Source: Gammaproteobacteria bacterium (GTDB lineage: Bacteria; Pseudomonadota; Gammaproteobacteria; Pseudomonadales; Azotimanducaceae). Taken from it: a stretch of 53,353 nucleotides of DNA. Positions 18,434 through 29,726 of the stretch are shown here, piece after piece. Location of the stretch: assembly GCA_009845835.1 (NCBI GenBank), contig VXYV01000009.1:1-53353 (forward strand). Direction: 5' to 3'. Both the position numbers and the translations under genes were made by a program. The stretch's first letter is position 1; each line of letters opens with the position of its first letter. The notes beneath the pieces are model-generated. The model saw only the letters and a list, made by a program, of their open reading frames with translations, made no database searches and had not been told where the DNA came from.

Positions 18434-19237
18434 ATGACCACGATCCGCGTAGCAATCAACGGTGCTTCCGGAAAAATGGGTCAACAAGTTTTTGCAGCTA
18501 TCAAGGGTGAATCGGATTTCGTAGTTAGCAGTGCGATTGTCTCGCCAAATTCGAAGTTTCAATCGAACCCCATTCCACAGCAAGAATCGCTACAGTACAC
18601 ATCGTCTCTTTCGTCGGCTCTAGAAGAAGTTCATGTGGTTATTGACTTTAGCGTTCCTGATGCGCTCGAACCACTGTTGGCAGCTTGTCGAGCGAAAACA
18701 ATTGGGGTCGTTACTGGTACTACAGGATTTTCAGAAACACAGAATCAATTGCTACAACAAGCGTCACAAGAAATTCCAATAGTACACTCGCCGAATATGA
18801 GCACAGGCGTGTGTATGCTTTGGAAGTTAGTCGAAATCGCGACGAAAGCCTTGGATAATATAGACATTGAAATTGTCGACATTCATCATCAAGATAAATT
18901 GGATTCACCTTCTGGTACAGCTTTAAGAATCGCCGATATAGTGAACTCTGTTCGTGGTTCAGGTGACAATGCGAATCTGATAATTGGCAGGGATACGAGA
19001 TCTGGTAAACGCCGTTCGCAAGAAATTGGTTTGCATGCCATTCGCGGGGGCGACACCGTTGGTGAACATACCGTGATGTTCCTTGACAAGAGCGAAAGAA
19101 TCGAAATCTCGCATCGCGCGTTAAGTAGAAGTACATTCGCTTACGGATCATTACGCGCGGCACGTTTTATTGCTACTAAACTACAACAACAGCAAGCTGG
19201 TCTTTTCAGTATGCAGGATGTGCTTGGCATCACATGA
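18434..19237 (+). CDS. dapB: 4-hydroxy-tetrahydrodipicolinate reductase
   Basis: A 267-residue NAD(P)H-dependent enzyme of the diaminopimelate/lysine pathway, needed for lysine and peptidoglycan. The nucleotide-binding loop GASGKMG is at residues 10-16. The catalytic segment has H151, H152 and K155 (HHQDK) followed by LDSPSGTAL, matching the HHxxKxDAPSGTA signature with Ser in place of Ala. It starts two bases after the dnaJ stop, so it is probably coupled to the chaperone transcript, a neighbourhood shared with Pseudomonas. Confidence 0.96.
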   Translation: MTTIRVAINGASGKMGQQVFAAIKGESDFVVSSAIVSPNSKFQSNPIPQQESLQYTSSLSSALEEVHVVIDFSVPDALEPLLAACRAKTIGVVTGTTGFSETQNQLLQQASQEIPIVHSPNMSTGVCMLWKLVEIATKALDNIDIEIVDIHHQDKLDSPSGTALRIADIVNSVRGSGDNANLIIGRDTRSGKRRSQEIGLHAIRGGDTVGEHTVMFLDKSERIEISHRALSRSTFAYGSLRAARFIATKLQQQQAGLFSMQDVLGIT

Positions 19238-19308
19238 TTGCGAGCATAAGTGCGGCCGGTCACTTGCTGTATTCACAATTAACACCTTTCTGACTGATTC
19301 TCGATTCG

Positions 19309-20457
19309 ATGTCTAGTTCAGTTCCGGCTTTACTTGGCCTAGCTAATGGCAAAGTTTTTCGAGGTCGATCTGTTGGTGTCGAAGGTAGTAGAGTAGGTGA
19401 GATCATCTTTAATACCTCGATGACGGGGTATCAGGAAATTCTCACTGATCCATCCTATGCGAAGCAGATCATCACACTCACTTATTCCCATATCGGTAAT
19501 ACTGGTGCTAATGATGAAGACTACGAATCTACGCGTGTGTGGGCAGACGGTTTGGTAGTTCGAGATGTCCCGGGACTGCACAATAACTATCGCTCCCAGT
19601 ACTCGTTGAGTGATTTTTTGCAACGCGAAAGTGTGGTAGCGATTAGTGAAATCGATACTCGCCAACTGACAAGGATTATTCGTGAAGAAGGTGCGTTGAA
19701 TGCTTGCGTCATTGCTGGTGAATCGGTCGACGACGAGGAAATAGTTGAACGTGCGCGTGCCTTCGGCGGGCTCGAAGGTCTAGATCTCGCGAAAGAAGTC
19801 ACTCGTGCTAAACCCGAAGTTTGGACTACGGGAAGTTGGAGTTTCAACCATCGCGCCCAAAAAGAACAACAGACCCATTACCGCGTTGTGTGCTACGATT
19901 TTGGCGTTAAACGGAATATACTCCGTTTACTAGTCGACCGACACTGTGAAGTGATCGTAGTTCCCGCGACCACACCCTCCGCTGAAGCCCTTAGTTTTAA
20001 ACCGGACGGTATCTTGCTATCAAACGGTCCTGGAGATCCAGCGGCTTGCGACTATGCGATCACTGCCATACAAAACCTATTTAAAGTTTCGATTCCAGTT
20101 TTCGGTATTTGTCTAGGTTGCCAGCTGTTAGCGTTAGCTGGTGCAGCAAAAACCATAAAAATGAAGTTTGGACATCACGGTGCAAACCATCCCGTGCAAG
20201 AAATCGCGGGTAATCGTGTACTCATCACGAGTCAAAATCACGGTTTCTGTGTTGATAAGGAATCCTTACCCGAACATTTTGAATTAACTCACGTATCGCT
20301 TTTTGACGGTACATTACAAGGCTTACGTCATAAGGAATATCCAGTCATGGGATTTCAAGGCCATCCAGAAGCGAGCCCTGGTCCGCAAGACAATAGGTAC
20401 TTGTTTGATGACTTTATCCAATTGATGCAGCAATATAAAGCGAAGCAACATGCCTAA
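19309..20457 (+). CDS. carA: Carbamoyl-phosphate synthase small subunit
   Basis: A 382-residue glutaminase subunit that supplies ammonia to CarB for carbamoyl phosphate, feeding arginine and pyrimidine synthesis. The N-terminal CarA domain (about 1-150) has [21 protein letters not shown]. The class I amidotransferase domain has nucleophile Cys268 in GICLGCQLL and the His-Glu pair in [12 protein letters not shown]. The residue after the LG of the nucleophile motif is Cys, where E. coli has His; the catalytic triad itself is intact. The stop overlaps the carB start by 8 bp. Confidence 0.97.
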   Translation: MSSSVPALLGLANGKVFRGRSVGVEGSRVGEIIFNTSMTGYQEILTDPSYAKQIITLTYSHIGNTGANDEDYESTRVWADGLVVRDVPGLHNNYRSQYSLSDFLQRESVVAISEIDTRQLTRIIREEGALNACVIAGESVDDEEIVERARAFGGLEGLDLAKEVTRAKPEVWTTGSWSFNHRAQKEQQTHYRVVCYDFGVKRNILRLLVDRHCEVIVVPATTPSAEALSFKPDGILLSNGPGDPAACDYAITAIQNLFKVSIPVFGICLGCQLLALAGAAKTIKMKFGHHGANHPVQEIAGNRVLITSQNHGFCVDKESLPEHFELTHVSLFDGTLQGLRHKEYPVMGFQGHPEASPGPQDNRYLFDDFIQLMQQYKAKQHA

Positions 20458-23400
20458 ACGTACCGATATCGATTCAGTACTTGTTATTGGTGCCGGTCCG
20501 ATAGTGATTGGGCAAGCCTGTGAGTTTGATTACTCCGGTACCCAAGCTTGTAAAGCCTTAGTAGAAGAAGGATTTCGCGTGGTATTGGTAAATTCCAACC
20601 CGGCTACGATCATGACCGATCCTGCGACAGCGTCGGCGACATATATTGAACCAGTAGAGTGGAAAACCGTCGCGAAAATCATTGAACGCGAACGACCACA
20701 CACACTCTTACCAACGATGGGAGGTCAAACCGCCCTGAATTGTGCATTAGACCTAGTCCGCGAGGGGGTATTACAAAAGTATAACGTCGAGTTAATTGGT
20801 GCGAGTCGCGAATCCATTGACAAAGCTGAAGATCGTGAACTGTTTGATAAATGCATGAAGTCCATCGGACTTGAGACCGCGCGTTCCGGTATCGCGCATG
20901 ATCTTGATGATGCTCTTCAAGTGCAAAAGCGCTTGGGTTATCCTTGTATTATCCGACCGTCGTTTACCCTCGGTGGTTCAGGTGGTGGTGTTGCTACAAA
21001 CGACGACGAATTCCGCACGATTTGTAATCGTGGTCTTGAACTATCGCCTACCCGTGAGGTTCTCATTGATGAATCACTGCTAGGGTGGAAAGAATTTGAA
21101 ATGGAGGTGGTACGCGACAAGAACGATAACTGCATTATTGTGTGTGCGATCGAAAATATCGATCCGATGGGGATTCATACTGGTGATTCCATTACCGTTG
21201 CACCAGCGCAAACGTTAACGGACAAAGAGTATCAAAAGATGCGGGATGCCTCGATGGCTGTATTACGTGAAATCGGCGTCGAAACAGGTGGTTCTAACGT
21301 ACAGTTTGCTATCGAACCGAGTTCTGGCCGGATGATTGTGATTGAAATGAACCCACGAGTTTCCCGGTCGTCGGCGCTAGCGTCCAAAGCCACTGGCTTT
21401 CCAATTGCCAAAGTCGCCGCGAAGTTAGCTGTAGGCTACACTTTAGATGAGTTAGTTAATGACATCACTGGTATTACTCCCGCTTCGTTTGAACCTGCAA
21501 TTGACTACGTTGTAACCAAAGTTCCACGCTTTACCTTTGAGAAATTTAGACAAACTAATGATCGGCTTACGACCCAGATGAAGTCAGTCGGAGAAGTAAT
21601 GTCCATCGGTCGCACGTTTAAAGAGTCTATCCAAAAAGCCTTTCAGAGTTTAGAAACCGGTCTGGCTGGTATAGATCCGATTGATGTGTCTTACGATAGT
21701 CCTGAAGATTTCAAGAGTTTATTCGTTCAACTTCGTAGTGCGGGGTCAGAGCGGTTGCGCTATGTTGCCGATGCTTTCCGGCACAATTGTTCGCTAGATC
21801 AAGTCTTCGAAGCTACCAAGATTGATCCTTGGTTTTTAGCCCAAATTATGGAACTCGTTGAAACTGAGAAAGCGCTACAAGATCGGGAGTTAAATTCACT
21901 CACGCCGACTGAATTGTTATCGTTGAAGCGCGATGGGTTTTCCGATCGACGACTAGCTATTTTGACAGGTAGTAATGAGGTTGATGTTTACCAACGCCGA
22001 CAAAAAGTTGGTGTTAAACCGGTGTTTAAGCGAGTAGATACTTGTTCGGCTGAGTTTCCGTCGTCGACAGCCTATATGTATTCGACGTATGAAACCGAAT
22101 GTGAATCAGCCCCGACCGAAGATAAGAAAATTGTGGTTCTGGGCGGCGGTCCGAACCGAATCGGTCAAGGAATCGAGTTTGACTATTGCTGTGTTCATGC
22201 TGCTATGGCGATGCGGGAAGACGGCTTTGAAACCATCATGGTTAACTGCAACCCTGAAACAGTATCGACCGATTACGACACCTCTGATCGATTGTACTTC
22301 GAACCGATCACGCTAGAACATGTGCTCGCGATAGTGGATGTCGAACGTCCGACCGGTGTGATTGTTCAATTTGGTGGCCAAACGCCGCTAAAGCTTGTTG
22401 ATCAATTAACTGAAATGGGAGTACCGACTATCGGTACAAGTTCCGATGCAATCGACCGGGCAGAAGATCGGGAGCGGTTCCAGGAAGTGATTCGCTTGAC
22501 GGGTCTCCGGCAGCCGTCGAATCGAACTGTTTCAACGGTGGAAGACGGTGTCTTGGCAGCGCGTGAAATTGGGTATCCAATTGTCGTGCGCCCGTCGTAT
22601 GTTTTAGGTGGTCAGGCGATGGAGGTGGTGTTCAATGAAGATGAATTACGTGTTTATCTGGCAAGTGCGATACCAGTGTCTAATACTTCTCCAGTACTCC
22701 TTGACCGATTTTTAGATCAAGCTACCGAAGTCGACGTCGATGTAGTTTCTGATGGTACCTCGGTACTCATCGGGGCAATCATGCAACATATAGAACAAGC
22801 GGGAATACACTCAGGTGATTCGGCATGTTCACTCCCGCCGCACAATTTATCGCCGCCGATCCAAGATGAAATTCGCCAGCAGGTCACAGCCCTTGCCAAG
22901 GAGTTAAATGTCATTGGATTGATGAATGTGCAGTTAGCCGTTCAAGATGACAACATTTTCATCTTAGAAGTCAATCCACGTGCTTCCCGCACAGTACCAT
23001 TCGTATCTAAGTGCATTGGCTTGTCGCTAACCAAGATTGCAGCGCGCTGCATGGTGGGTAAATCGCTTGAAGAGCAAGGAATTACCAAAGAAGTCATTCC
23101 AAACCATGTATCGGTTAAAGAACCGGTATTTCCGTTTTCAAACTTCCCTGGGGTCGATCCAATTCTGGGACCAGAAATGAAATCGACAGGCGAAGTAATG
23201 GGTACGGGTGATTCGTTCGCAGAAGCCTTTACGAAAGCAAGCATCGCCTGTCGCCGCTGGTTACCTAAGGGTGGGTTAGCTTTTGTCAGTGTAAAAACCA
23301 CTGATCGCCCTTATGTAGCTAGTGTCGCACGTACGTTGATTGATTTAGGATTTGAACTAGTGGCGACACGCGGTACCGCGCGTGTTTTACGTGGTAATGG

Positions 23401-23701
23401 TATCAATACCGAAGTCGTAAACAAAGTAACAGAAGGGCGTCCGGATGTTACTAATTTGCTTAATGAACGCGATGTTCGGCTTATCATTAACACTACAGAA
23501 GGTAAACAGAGTATTGCAGACTCAGCTGTGATTCGCCGCCTTGCGGTCGAAAAAGGAGTATGCTATACCACGACCTTAACGGGTGGCGCGGCATTTTGTC
23601 AGTCCATCGAATATGGATTACCGAACACGGTGCGGCGTCTCCAAGAACTGTATGAAGAGAGTGTGCAACATGAAGTACCCAATGACCGTTCAAGGGGCTG
23701 A
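20450..23701 (+). CDS. carB: Carbamoyl-phosphate synthase large subunit
   Basis: A 1083-residue synthetase with two homologous ATP-grasp halves. It makes carbamoyl phosphate from bicarbonate, ammonia and two ATP. The first half starts [22 protein letters not shown] and the second repeats the pattern as [22 protein letters not shown] (near 565). Both carry glycine-rich ATP loops and EMNPR/EVNPR metal-binding motifs. The C-terminal methylglyoxal-synthase-like domain (about 940-1083) is the usual allosteric site for UMP and ornithine. Length matches the family. It overlaps carA at the start and greA at the end. Confidence 0.98.
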   Translation: MPKRTDIDSVLVIGAGPIVIGQACEFDYSGTQACKALVEEGFRVVLVNSNPATIMTDPATASATYIEPVEWKTVAKIIERERPHTLLPTMGGQTALNCALDLVREGVLQKYNVELIGASRESIDKAEDRELFDKCMKSIGLETARSGIAHDLDDALQVQKRLGYPCIIRPSFTLGGSGGGVATNDDEFRTICNRGLELSPTREVLIDESLLGWKEFEMEVVRDKNDNCIIVCAIENIDPMGIHTGDSITVAPAQTLTDKEYQKMRDASMAVLREIGVETGGSNVQFAIEPSSGRMIVIEMNPRVSRSSALASKATGFPIAKVAAKLAVGYTLDELVNDITGITPASFEPAIDYVVTKVPRFTFEKFRQTNDRLTTQMKSVGEVMSIGRTFKESIQKAFQSLETGLAGIDPIDVSYDSPEDFKSLFVQLRSAGSERLRYVADAFRHNCSLDQVFEATKIDPWFLAQIMELVETEKALQDRELNSLTPTELLSLKRDGFSDRRLAILTGSNEVDVYQRRQKVGVKPVFKRVDTCSAEFPSSTAYMYSTYETECESAPTEDKKIVVLGGGPNRIGQGIEFDYCCVHAAMAMREDGFETIMVNCNPETVSTDYDTSDRLYFEPITLEHVLAIVDVERPTGVIVQFGGQTPLKLVDQLTEMGVPTIGTSSDAIDRAEDRERFQEVIRLTGLRQPSNRTVSTVEDGVLAAREIGYPIVVRPSYVLGGQAMEVVFNEDELRVYLASAIPVSNTSPVLLDRFLDQATEVDVDVVSDGTSVLIGAIMQHIEQAGIHSGDSACSLPPHNLSPPIQDEIRQQVTALAKELNVIGLMNVQLAVQDDNIFILEVNPRASRTVPFVSKCIGLSLTKIAARCMVGKSLEEQGITKEVIPNHVSVKEPVFPFSNFPGVDPILGPEMKSTGEVMGTGDSFAEAFTKASIACRRWLPKGGLAFVSVKTTDRPYVASVARTLIDLGFELVATRGTARVLRGNGINTEVVNKVTEGRPDVTNLLNERDVRLIINTTEGKQSIADSAVIRRLAVEKGVCYTTTLTGGAAFCQSIEYGLPNTVRRLQELYEESVQHEVPNDRSRG

Positions 23702-24143
23702 GCAGTTACGTCAAGAGCTGCAAGAACTCAAGAATAGTAGAGTGGCCATCTCGCGCGCTATTGGTGAAGCTAGGAAACTAGGCGATTTACGCGAAAATGC
23801 TGACTATCACGCTGCGAAAGAAAAGCAAGGTCTAACCGAAGCACGAATACGCTACATTGAAACCCGGTTGTCACTGGCTCAGGTTATCGATATTTCACGA
23901 CTGGAAAATCGTAATGTTGTCATTTTTGGCGCGACCGTGCATTTGGAGCAGTTAGATTCAGGTAAAACGGTAAAGTATCGTATAGTTGGTGAAGATCAAG
24001 CCGATTTAAGTTCCGGATCAATCTCCAATATTTCGCCATTTGCACAAGCAATGTTGGGTAAACAATTGGGAGAAATATTTACTGTTGGAGAGGGCGACCG
24101 CGCGCGCGACTGGGAAATCAAAAAGATTGAACTACTAGCGTGA
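23670..24143 (+). CDS. greA: Transcription elongation factor GreA
   Basis: A 157-residue factor that stimulates transcript cleavage by backtracked RNA polymerase. The start chosen is the ATG at 23670 ([17 protein letters not shown]), which aligns with the N-terminus of E. coli GreA. An open reading frame extends further upstream, but it lies within carB and is not homologous. The coiled coil carries the acidic tip [17 protein letters not shown], followed by the FKBP-like C-domain ([10 protein letters not shown]). It overlaps the end of carB by 32 bp. In Pseudomonas, yhbY and rlmE follow greA; here a 157-bp gap leads directly to ftsH. Confidence 0.95.
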   Translation: MKYPMTVQGAEQLRQELQELKNSRVAISRAIGEARKLGDLRENADYHAAKEKQGLTEARIRYIETRLSLAQVIDISRLENRNVVIFGATVHLEQLDSGKTVKYRIVGEDQADLSSGSISNISPFAQAMLGKQLGEIFTVGEGDRARDWEIKKIELLA

Positions 24144-24230
24144 ACAAAGTTGGTTCAATAAAAGTTTGTCGCGTTGTGTTGTTTTTTCGAGCTCAAACAT
24201 CTACATGTCGACTAGCACAAAAATTACATC

Positions 24231-24259
24231 CTTGACTTTTCAACTTTAGACCTCACATA
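24231..24259 (+). promoter_or_regulatory. Sigma-32 (RpoH)-type promoter of ftsH
   Basis: CTTGACT (24231-24237), a 13-bp spacer and CCTCACATA (24251-24259) resemble the RpoH consensus, with two mismatches in the -10 against CCCCATNTA. The arrangement parallels the site before grpE, and ftsH is an RpoH target in E. coli. TTGACT with CATAAA at 18 bp could also serve as an overlapping sigma-70 promoter. Confidence 0.6.
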
Positions 24260-24300
24260 AAATACGTTATAGAAATCAATATAGACAGAGGTATTCAACC

Positions 24301-26217
24301 TTGAGCACCATGGCAAAAAATCTAATTCTTTGGGTAGTCGTAGCCCTTGTGCTTCTGATGCTTTTTAACAATTTTGTTAGAAATCATGGACCTGAGGAAA
24401 TTAGTTATAGCGAGTTCACAAAGCTCGTGGAAACTGGAGATATTGGGCTCGCGAAGGTTAATCAAGACTCCCGTGTGATTCTTGGTGAACGAAAAATTGA
24501 GAAGGAATCATTCAAGGTTGTGATTCCTGAAGTAGATCGAGAACTCATCGATAAACTCGTCGATTCTGGTGCTAGGGTCGACATCATTGAACCCCGCACC
24601 ACCAGTTTTTGGTCGCAGTTAATCATCGCGGTACTACCGATTGTGATCATCTTGGCGATCATATTTTTTATGATGCGACAAGTGCAGGGTGTTGGTGGTC
24701 GGAACAGTCCGTTGTCTTTTGGTAAAAGTCGGGCGAAACTGTTGAATGAAGAAAACGTTAAGACTACCTTTGATGATGTAGCTGGCGTCGAAGAAGCTAA
24801 AGAAGACGTACGTGAATTAGTCGAATTTTTGCGCGATCCAGGTAAGTTTCAAGTGCTCGGCGGACGGATTCCTCGGGGTACTCTTCTGGTTGGCGCACCG
24901 GGAACCGGTAAGACTTTGCTGGCGAAAGCCATTGCTGGTGAAGGACGGGTCCCTTTCTATACAATTTCGGGCTCTGATTTCGTTGAAATGTTTGTTGGTG
25001 TCGGCGCGGCGCGGGTGCGTGATATGTTTGCTCAAGCGAAGAAACATTCGCCTTGTATCGTGTTTATCGATGAGATCGATGCAGTCGGTAGACATCGTGG
25101 TGCAGGTTTAGGAAATGGGCATGATGAACGCGAACAGACGTTGAATCAACTATTGGTCGAGATGGATGGTTTCGAAGCCAATGATGGAGTTGTAGTGATT
25201 GCCGCAACCAACCGCCCGGATGTACTTGACCCGGCGTTAACTCGACCCGGTCGTTTTGACCGACAAGTAGTCGTTCCACTACCCGATATACGGGGACGTG
25301 AACAGATTTTGAAGGTGCACATGCGAAAGGTTCCGTTAGCGGAAGATGTGAGTCCATTGACGATTGCACGTGGAACTCCTGGATTTTCCGGTGCTGATTT
25401 AGAAAACGTCGTTAATGAAGCAGCACTATTCGGTGCTCGCGCTAGCAGACGGTTAGTCGGCATGGACGAATTCGAAAAAGCCAAGGACAAGATCATGATG
25501 GGCTCCGAACGCAAATCCATGGTTATGTCCGAAAAGGAAAAACTCGTAACGGCGTATCACGAAGCTGGTCATGCGATTGTTGGTTATACGGTCCCTGAAC
25601 ACGATATGCTTTATAAGATCACGGTTGTTCCTCGCGGTCGCGCGCTGGGAGTTACGATGTTCTTACCTGAGGAAGATAAATACAGTTTAAGTAAGACTGC
25701 AGTCGAATCGCAAATTTGCTCACTTTATGGTGGTCGAATCGCGGAAGAACTCATTTACGGTAAAGAAAGCATAACAACCGGTGCTTCGAATGACATCGAA
25801 AAAGTGACTCAACTCGCGCGGAATATGGTCACGAAGTGGGGATTCTCTAAGAATTTAGGTGCCCTTACCTATGATGAAAACGGAGGGGAAGTTTTTCTCG
25901 GTAAGTCGGCTGCTACACAGAGTAATACGGTTTCTGAGGACACCGCACAACTCATTGACCAAGAAGTTCGAGAAATCGTCTCTCGACTCTACGATCGGGC
26001 CAGAGAAATCCTCGTCGAAAACATGGATAAGTTACATATGATGGCGGAAGCCTTGATGGAGTACGAAACGTTGAGTCCGGAACAAGTCGGTGATATCATG
26101 GCGGGCGCGAAACCACGTGCTCCAGCCCCCCTTGAAGAGAGCTCACCACCATCGGATCTAGGGGCTGAACCTACAAAGGAACCATCCCCATTCACGGCCC
26201 CGGCTGAAGAAACCTAG
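24301..26217 (+). CDS. ftsH: ATP-dependent zinc metalloprotease FtsH
   Basis: A 638-residue membrane-anchored AAA protease that degrades regulatory and misfolded membrane proteins (in E. coli including sigma-32 and LpxC). Two membrane segments (about 8-28 and 105-126) flank a periplasmic domain. The AAA module has Walker A GAPGTGKT at 198-205 and [13 protein letters not shown] for Walker B. The zinc motif HEAGH is at 420-424. The TTG at 24301 is best spaced from AGAGG; the ATG at 24310 (MAKNLILW) aligns with the E. coli start and is an equally good choice. An RpoH-type promoter lies just upstream. The folP gene that usually follows is absent. Confidence 0.97.
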   Translation: MSTMAKNLILWVVVALVLLMLFNNFVRNHGPEEISYSEFTKLVETGDIGLAKVNQDSRVILGERKIEKESFKVVIPEVDRELIDKLVDSGARVDIIEPRTTSFWSQLIIAVLPIVIILAIIFFMMRQVQGVGGRNSPLSFGKSRAKLLNEENVKTTFDDVAGVEEAKEDVRELVEFLRDPGKFQVLGGRIPRGTLLVGAPGTGKTLLAKAIAGEGRVPFYTISGSDFVEMFVGVGAARVRDMFAQAKKHSPCIVFIDEIDAVGRHRGAGLGNGHDEREQTLNQLLVEMDGFEANDGVVVIAATNRPDVLDPALTRPGRFDRQVVVPLPDIRGREQILKVHMRKVPLAEDVSPLTIARGTPGFSGADLENVVNEAALFGARASRRLVGMDEFEKAKDKIMMGSERKSMVMSEKEKLVTAYHEAGHAIVGYTVPEHDMLYKITVVPRGRALGVTMFLPEEDKYSLSKTAVESQICSLYGGRIAEELIYGKESITTGASNDIEKVTQLARNMVTKWGFSKNLGALTYDENGGEVFLGKSAATQSNTVSEDTAQLIDQEVREIVSRLYDRAREILVENMDKLHMMAEALMEYETLSPEQVGDIMAGAKPRAPAPLEESSPPSDLGAEPTKEPSPFTAPAEET

Positions 26218-26253
26218 GTTTATAACGACTATCAGTCGGGACGCAAGTCCACA

Positions 26254-27612
26254 ATGGATGTACAGTCCAGCACTCACTCGGTTTTTGGTACCGATGGTAT
26301 CCGCGGTGAGGTAGGAACTTTTCCGTTAACCACTGAAGGTTGTGGGAAGATTGGTTGGGCTACCGGTTGTGAAATAATCGACTCGACCAACAAACTGATC
26401 CTCATCGGTCGTGACACTCGCAATTCTGGCTTGGTGTTGGAAGAAGCCCTAAAAACCGGCTGCCTTAACGCGGGAGCGAATGTTCTCATGGTAGGAGTCC
26501 TACCTACACCAGCCATCGCTTATCTTGTCCAGGAATGTGGAGCAAGTCTGGGTCTTGTCGTGAGCGGTTCACATAATCCCGCGACCGATAACGGGATCAA
26601 ATTTTTTTCTAGCGACGGCTCAAAGATTAATACTGCGGTAGAACAACGAATCCAGACACGACTTAGTGAACCAACAACCGCTGCGGAATACTCGAAGTTA
26701 GGTCAGATCTTGCCGGTGATTGATGCACGGAATCGTTACAAACAGTTTTGCCAATCGATTATACAACCCCGATTAGAACTGAACGGTATGCACTTAGTTC
26801 TTGACTGTGCAAACGGTGCATGTTCTCAACTTGCTCCGGAAATTTTCGAAGAACTTGGTGCACAGGTTACGGCGATTGGTAATGAGCCAGATGGTACCAA
26901 CATTCACGTTGGTTGTGGTTCTACAAATCCGGCTGCACTCGCGCAAATAGTAGTGGAACAAAAGGCTGATATAGGATTTGCATTTGATGGCGATGGCGAT
27001 CGCGTAATAGTCGTAGATTCCACCGGTCAAGTTCGTGATGGCGACTATATTCTGTATGCGTTTGCAAAAGAACGATACTTATTGGGAGCTTCCTTAGAAG
27101 GTGTCGTATCAACGGTAATGGCTAATTTTGGTCTCGAACACGCTCTTGCGAGGTTGGGTACTCGTCTAGAAAGAGTTGATGTAGGAGATCGAAATGTCCA
27201 ACAACGGTTAGCAAAACGTAAATGGTTGTTCGGGGGAGAACCATCGGGGCATATCTATTGTCGCGCCGATTCGACGACTGGCGATAGCATTGTTACCGCA
27301 ATGTTCATCTTGCAAACTTGTCAGCGATTGAACTCGAATTTTGAGTCGATTGTTGCCGATCTGAAAAAATTACCAGCGAAGTTAATTAGCGTACCGGTGA
27401 ATCGTCCGGATCAGCTGACGAGCAGTGAAGAGCTGAGACGGCAGATAGCGCGTTGTCAAGAGAACTGTGAACCTGCATTGAGAGTAAATGTACGACCTTC
27501 AGGGACCGAACCGGTTGTTCGAATCTTGGTAGAAGGAGTTGACGCGAAACTCGTCGAAAACAAAGCAACTGAGGTTGCGACTATGATCGTAAAATACATC
27601 GCGGAAAAGTAA
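26254..27612 (+). CDS. glmM: Phosphoglucosamine mutase
   Basis: A 452-residue enzyme converting glucosamine-6-phosphate to glucosamine-1-phosphate on the way to UDP-GlcNAc for peptidoglycan and lipopolysaccharide. The phosphoserine site is S106 in SGSHNP, the magnesium loop DGDGDR has Asp 245, 247 and 249, the sugar loop is GEPSGH, and the phosphate-binding RPSGTEPVVRI is near the C-terminus. The N-terminal FGTDGIRG motif is also intact. It follows ftsH by 36 bp, probably on the same transcript. Confidence 0.97.
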   Translation: MDVQSSTHSVFGTDGIRGEVGTFPLTTEGCGKIGWATGCEIIDSTNKLILIGRDTRNSGLVLEEALKTGCLNAGANVLMVGVLPTPAIAYLVQECGASLGLVVSGSHNPATDNGIKFFSSDGSKINTAVEQRIQTRLSEPTTAAEYSKLGQILPVIDARNRYKQFCQSIIQPRLELNGMHLVLDCANGACSQLAPEIFEELGAQVTAIGNEPDGTNIHVGCGSTNPAALAQIVVEQKADIGFAFDGDGDRVIVVDSTGQVRDGDYILYAFAKERYLLGASLEGVVSTVMANFGLEHALARLGTRLERVDVGDRNVQQRLAKRKWLFGGEPSGHIYCRADSTTGDSIVTAMFILQTCQRLNSNFESIVADLKKLPAKLISVPVNRPDQLTSSEELRRQIARCQENCEPALRVNVRPSGTEPVVRILVEGVDAKLVENKATEVATMIVKYIAEK

Positions 27613-27828
27613 AATGAAATCTACATTTACAGTAGGAATCATGTCTATTTATTGGTCTCTGGCGAAATGTAAAACTTTCTATCTCTATCCGTTGCAGAAC
27701 AAGTATTGATCACTTAGCGTCGTGAAGACACGAATACTCTAGCGTACCACCAAAAACTGTTAAAGTAAGTACGAGCACATCATTACTGCATGGAGCAGAA
27801 ATACAAATCTATTCACTCAAATTACTAA

Positions 27829-28575
27829 ATGAATCAAATCAAGACGCCACTAATCGTTGCCAACTGGAAGATGAATGGAAATCAATTATTGTGTCGACAG
27901 TTCTCGGAAACTTTAGAGTGTCCAGCGAATGGAGAGGTCTGGATTGCTCCACCATCTTTGTATCTAGAAACACTTGCGGTCGATAAAAAGTTACGAAATT
28001 TCGTTCGAGTTGGGGTACAAAACGTCTATGGAAAGAGTTCTGGCGCATACACAGGCGAAGTGGCGGCGACGATGGTACGCGAATCAGGAGGTACGTTCGC
28101 GATTGTTGGACATTCCGAACGAAGAACCCAATTCAATGAATCGGATTCTTTCATCGCACAAAAATTTTATGCTAGTATCGAGGCCGATCTGATACCTATA
28201 TTGTGCGTTGGTGAATCCCTAGAAGAACGGGAAGCTGGATTGACTTATGCGGTCGTTGAACAGCAACTGACTGAGGTAATCGACACGAGTGGGATAAAAT
28301 ACTTTCATAAAAGTGTGGTAGCTTACGAACCTGTGTGGGCGATTGGTACTGGTAAAGCAGCATCGCCCGTCAATGCTGAGGAAGTTCATGTTCACATTCG
28401 CCAAGTTATTGCAAAATACGATGATCAGTTCATACCTATTTTGTACGGTGGTAGTGTTAACGAAAACAATGTGGGTGAACTTTGGGAGCAACACAATATT
28501 GACGGGTTTCTGATCGGTGGAGCGTCCTTAAACCCGCACACTTTAAATTCAATTATTGGAGAAATAACAAGGTAA
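27829..28575 (+). CDS. tpiA: Triosephosphate isomerase
   Basis: A 248-residue glycolytic enzyme interconverting dihydroxyacetone phosphate and glyceraldehyde-3-phosphate. The catalytic residues are all present: K14 in NWKMNG, H95 in GHSERR and E167 in AYEPVWAIGTG. The C-terminal phosphate loop GGSVNENN and GFLIGGASL are normal. A 216-bp gap with no recognised feature separates it from glmM, so it may have its own promoter. secG follows after 5 bp. Confidence 0.97.
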   Translation: MNQIKTPLIVANWKMNGNQLLCRQFSETLECPANGEVWIAPPSLYLETLAVDKKLRNFVRVGVQNVYGKSSGAYTGEVAATMVRESGGTFAIVGHSERRTQFNESDSFIAQKFYASIEADLIPILCVGESLEEREAGLTYAVVEQQLTEVIDTSGIKYFHKSVVAYEPVWAIGTGKAASPVNAEEVHVHIRQVIAKYDDQFIPILYGGSVNENNVGELWEQHNIDGFLIGGASLNPHTLNSIIGEITR

Positions 28576-28580
28576 CTTCA

Positions 28581-29051
28581 ATGGAATTGTTTGAAACTGT
28601 TCTGTTAATCTGTTTGATATTGGTGGCTGTCGCTTTATGTGGATTGATTCTGATCCAACAAAGCCGAGGCTCTGATATTGGTGCCGCGTTTGGCAGCGGT
28701 GCTGCAAACACCGTTTTTGGCACGACTGGTGCAACACCTTTTCTGGTAAAGATTACGGCTGTATTAGCAGTATCTTTCTTTTTGGTTACTCTTGGCTTGG
28801 CTTATGCTGCGAAAGAAAGAGTCAATATCGATCAATCGTACGATTTTGGTGGGTTACCTATGTCGTCAGAGAGTGTAGATTCAACAGAGACTACATCCGA
28901 CGAATCGCCTACTGATAGTGTTTCTGAAGGCGACGAGTTACCGCTGGTGGACGACGAAGAATCTGAACCGTCCGAGGGGGGAGATGTATTGCCACCCATT
29001 GAACCGACAGATAGTGGTGGCGACGATTTACCGGAAAGCCCAGATATATAG
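28581..29051 (+). CDS. secG: Preprotein translocase subunit SecG
   Basis: A 156-residue inner-membrane subunit of the SecYEG channel. Two hydrophobic helices (about 4-25 and 53-75) flank the conserved loop QQSRGSDIGAAFGSGAANTVFGTTG. The family core ends near residue 85. A long acidic, Ser/Thr/Pro-rich tail (about 90-156, with EEDE and GGDDLP patches) makes the protein longer than E. coli SecG (110 residues). Its start lies 5 bp after tpiA, and a tRNA-Leu gene follows, as in many gammaproteobacteria. Confidence 0.95.
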   Translation: MELFETVLLICLILVAVALCGLILIQQSRGSDIGAAFGSGAANTVFGTTGATPFLVKITAVLAVSFFLVTLGLAYAAKERVNIDQSYDFGGLPMSSESVDSTETTSDESPTDSVSEGDELPLVDDEESEPSEGGDVLPPIEPTDSGGDDLPESPDI

Positions 29052-29102
29052 CGGTTAATTTCGGAACATCAACTTAAGTGTTCCCGTTCGATTAACTACT
29101 GT

Positions 29103-29189
29103 GCCGAAGTGGTGGAATTGGTAGACACGCCACCTTGAGGGGGTGGTGAGCTTTAGCTCGTGGAGGTTCGAGTCCTCTCTTCGGCACCA
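29103..29189 (+). tRNA. tRNA-Leu (anticodon GAG)
   Basis: An 87-nt class II tRNA with encoded CCA. The acceptor GCCGAAG (29103-29109) pairs with CTTCGGC (29179-29185). The anticodon stem CCACC/GGTGG encloses the loop TTGAGGG, giving GAG, which reads CUC and CUU. The long variable arm GAGC-TTTA-GCTC and T-loop TTCGAGT are typical of leucine tRNAs. A tRNA-Leu(GAG) downstream of secG matches leuU of E. coli. Confidence 0.97.
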
Positions 29190-29269
29190 ATTTTTAACGT
29201 GCCAATTTGATTTGGCTTAACAAATACCTATATACAAGCACTTGACCACTGTAAGGAGATACTATATTG

Positions 29270-29668
29270 ATGGTAGAACAGACTTTAGATGCTCACATGG
29301 TTACTCAGGCTGCAGTGATTGCCCATCTCATAGAGTTGGCGCTGAGATCGGAATGTGACGCAGAAGAAATTAATAAAAAACTTCGTGATATTGCGAGCAA
29401 AACTGCATTATCGGAGATTTGGATATCGGATGAAGAAGGCAGAGTCGAGTACTCAAGTGTCCCCGACGTAGAATTTTCTTTCTGTGACGATTGTGACGCT
29501 GACAGTCAGGCTGGCAGGTTCTTGAAACTGCTCTCTGGAAACATTGAATCGATAGTTCAACCATTCATGCCCCGTACATTGGATGGGCGGTCGTTCAAGT
29601 ATGTCGCTGTGCGAGGCATCGATAAGGCGCGAATTGTTCAGGTTGGTATCGCAGAAACTGATGACTAG
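29270..29668 (+). CDS. Small soluble PAS/Cache-like sensor protein
   Basis: A 132-residue protein without signal peptide or membrane segment. A helical start (AAVIAHLIELALRS) leads into a sensor-like alpha/beta fold: IWISDEEGRVEYSSVPDVEFSF, then FLKLLSGN and SFKYVAVRGIDKARIVQVG. This pattern resembles PDC/Cache or PAS-type sensory domains, here stand-alone and apparently cytoplasmic. Cysteines cluster at CDDCD (near 73-77), which might bind a metal or redox cofactor (inference). The ribosome binding site AAGGAG fits either the TTG at 29267 or the ATG at 29270. It precedes the barrel protein gene, and no kinase or regulator is nearby. Confidence 0.75.
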   Translation: MVEQTLDAHMVTQAAVIAHLIELALRSECDAEEINKKLRDIASKTALSEIWISDEEGRVEYSSVPDVEFSFCDDCDADSQAGRFLKLLSGNIESIVQPFMPRTLDGRSFKYVAVRGIDKARIVQVGIAETDD

Positions 29669-29726
29669 CATAAAATGTGTGGAAACCTACGCAGTCATCC
29701 AGACAAGAACTAAATATGGAGGCTTT

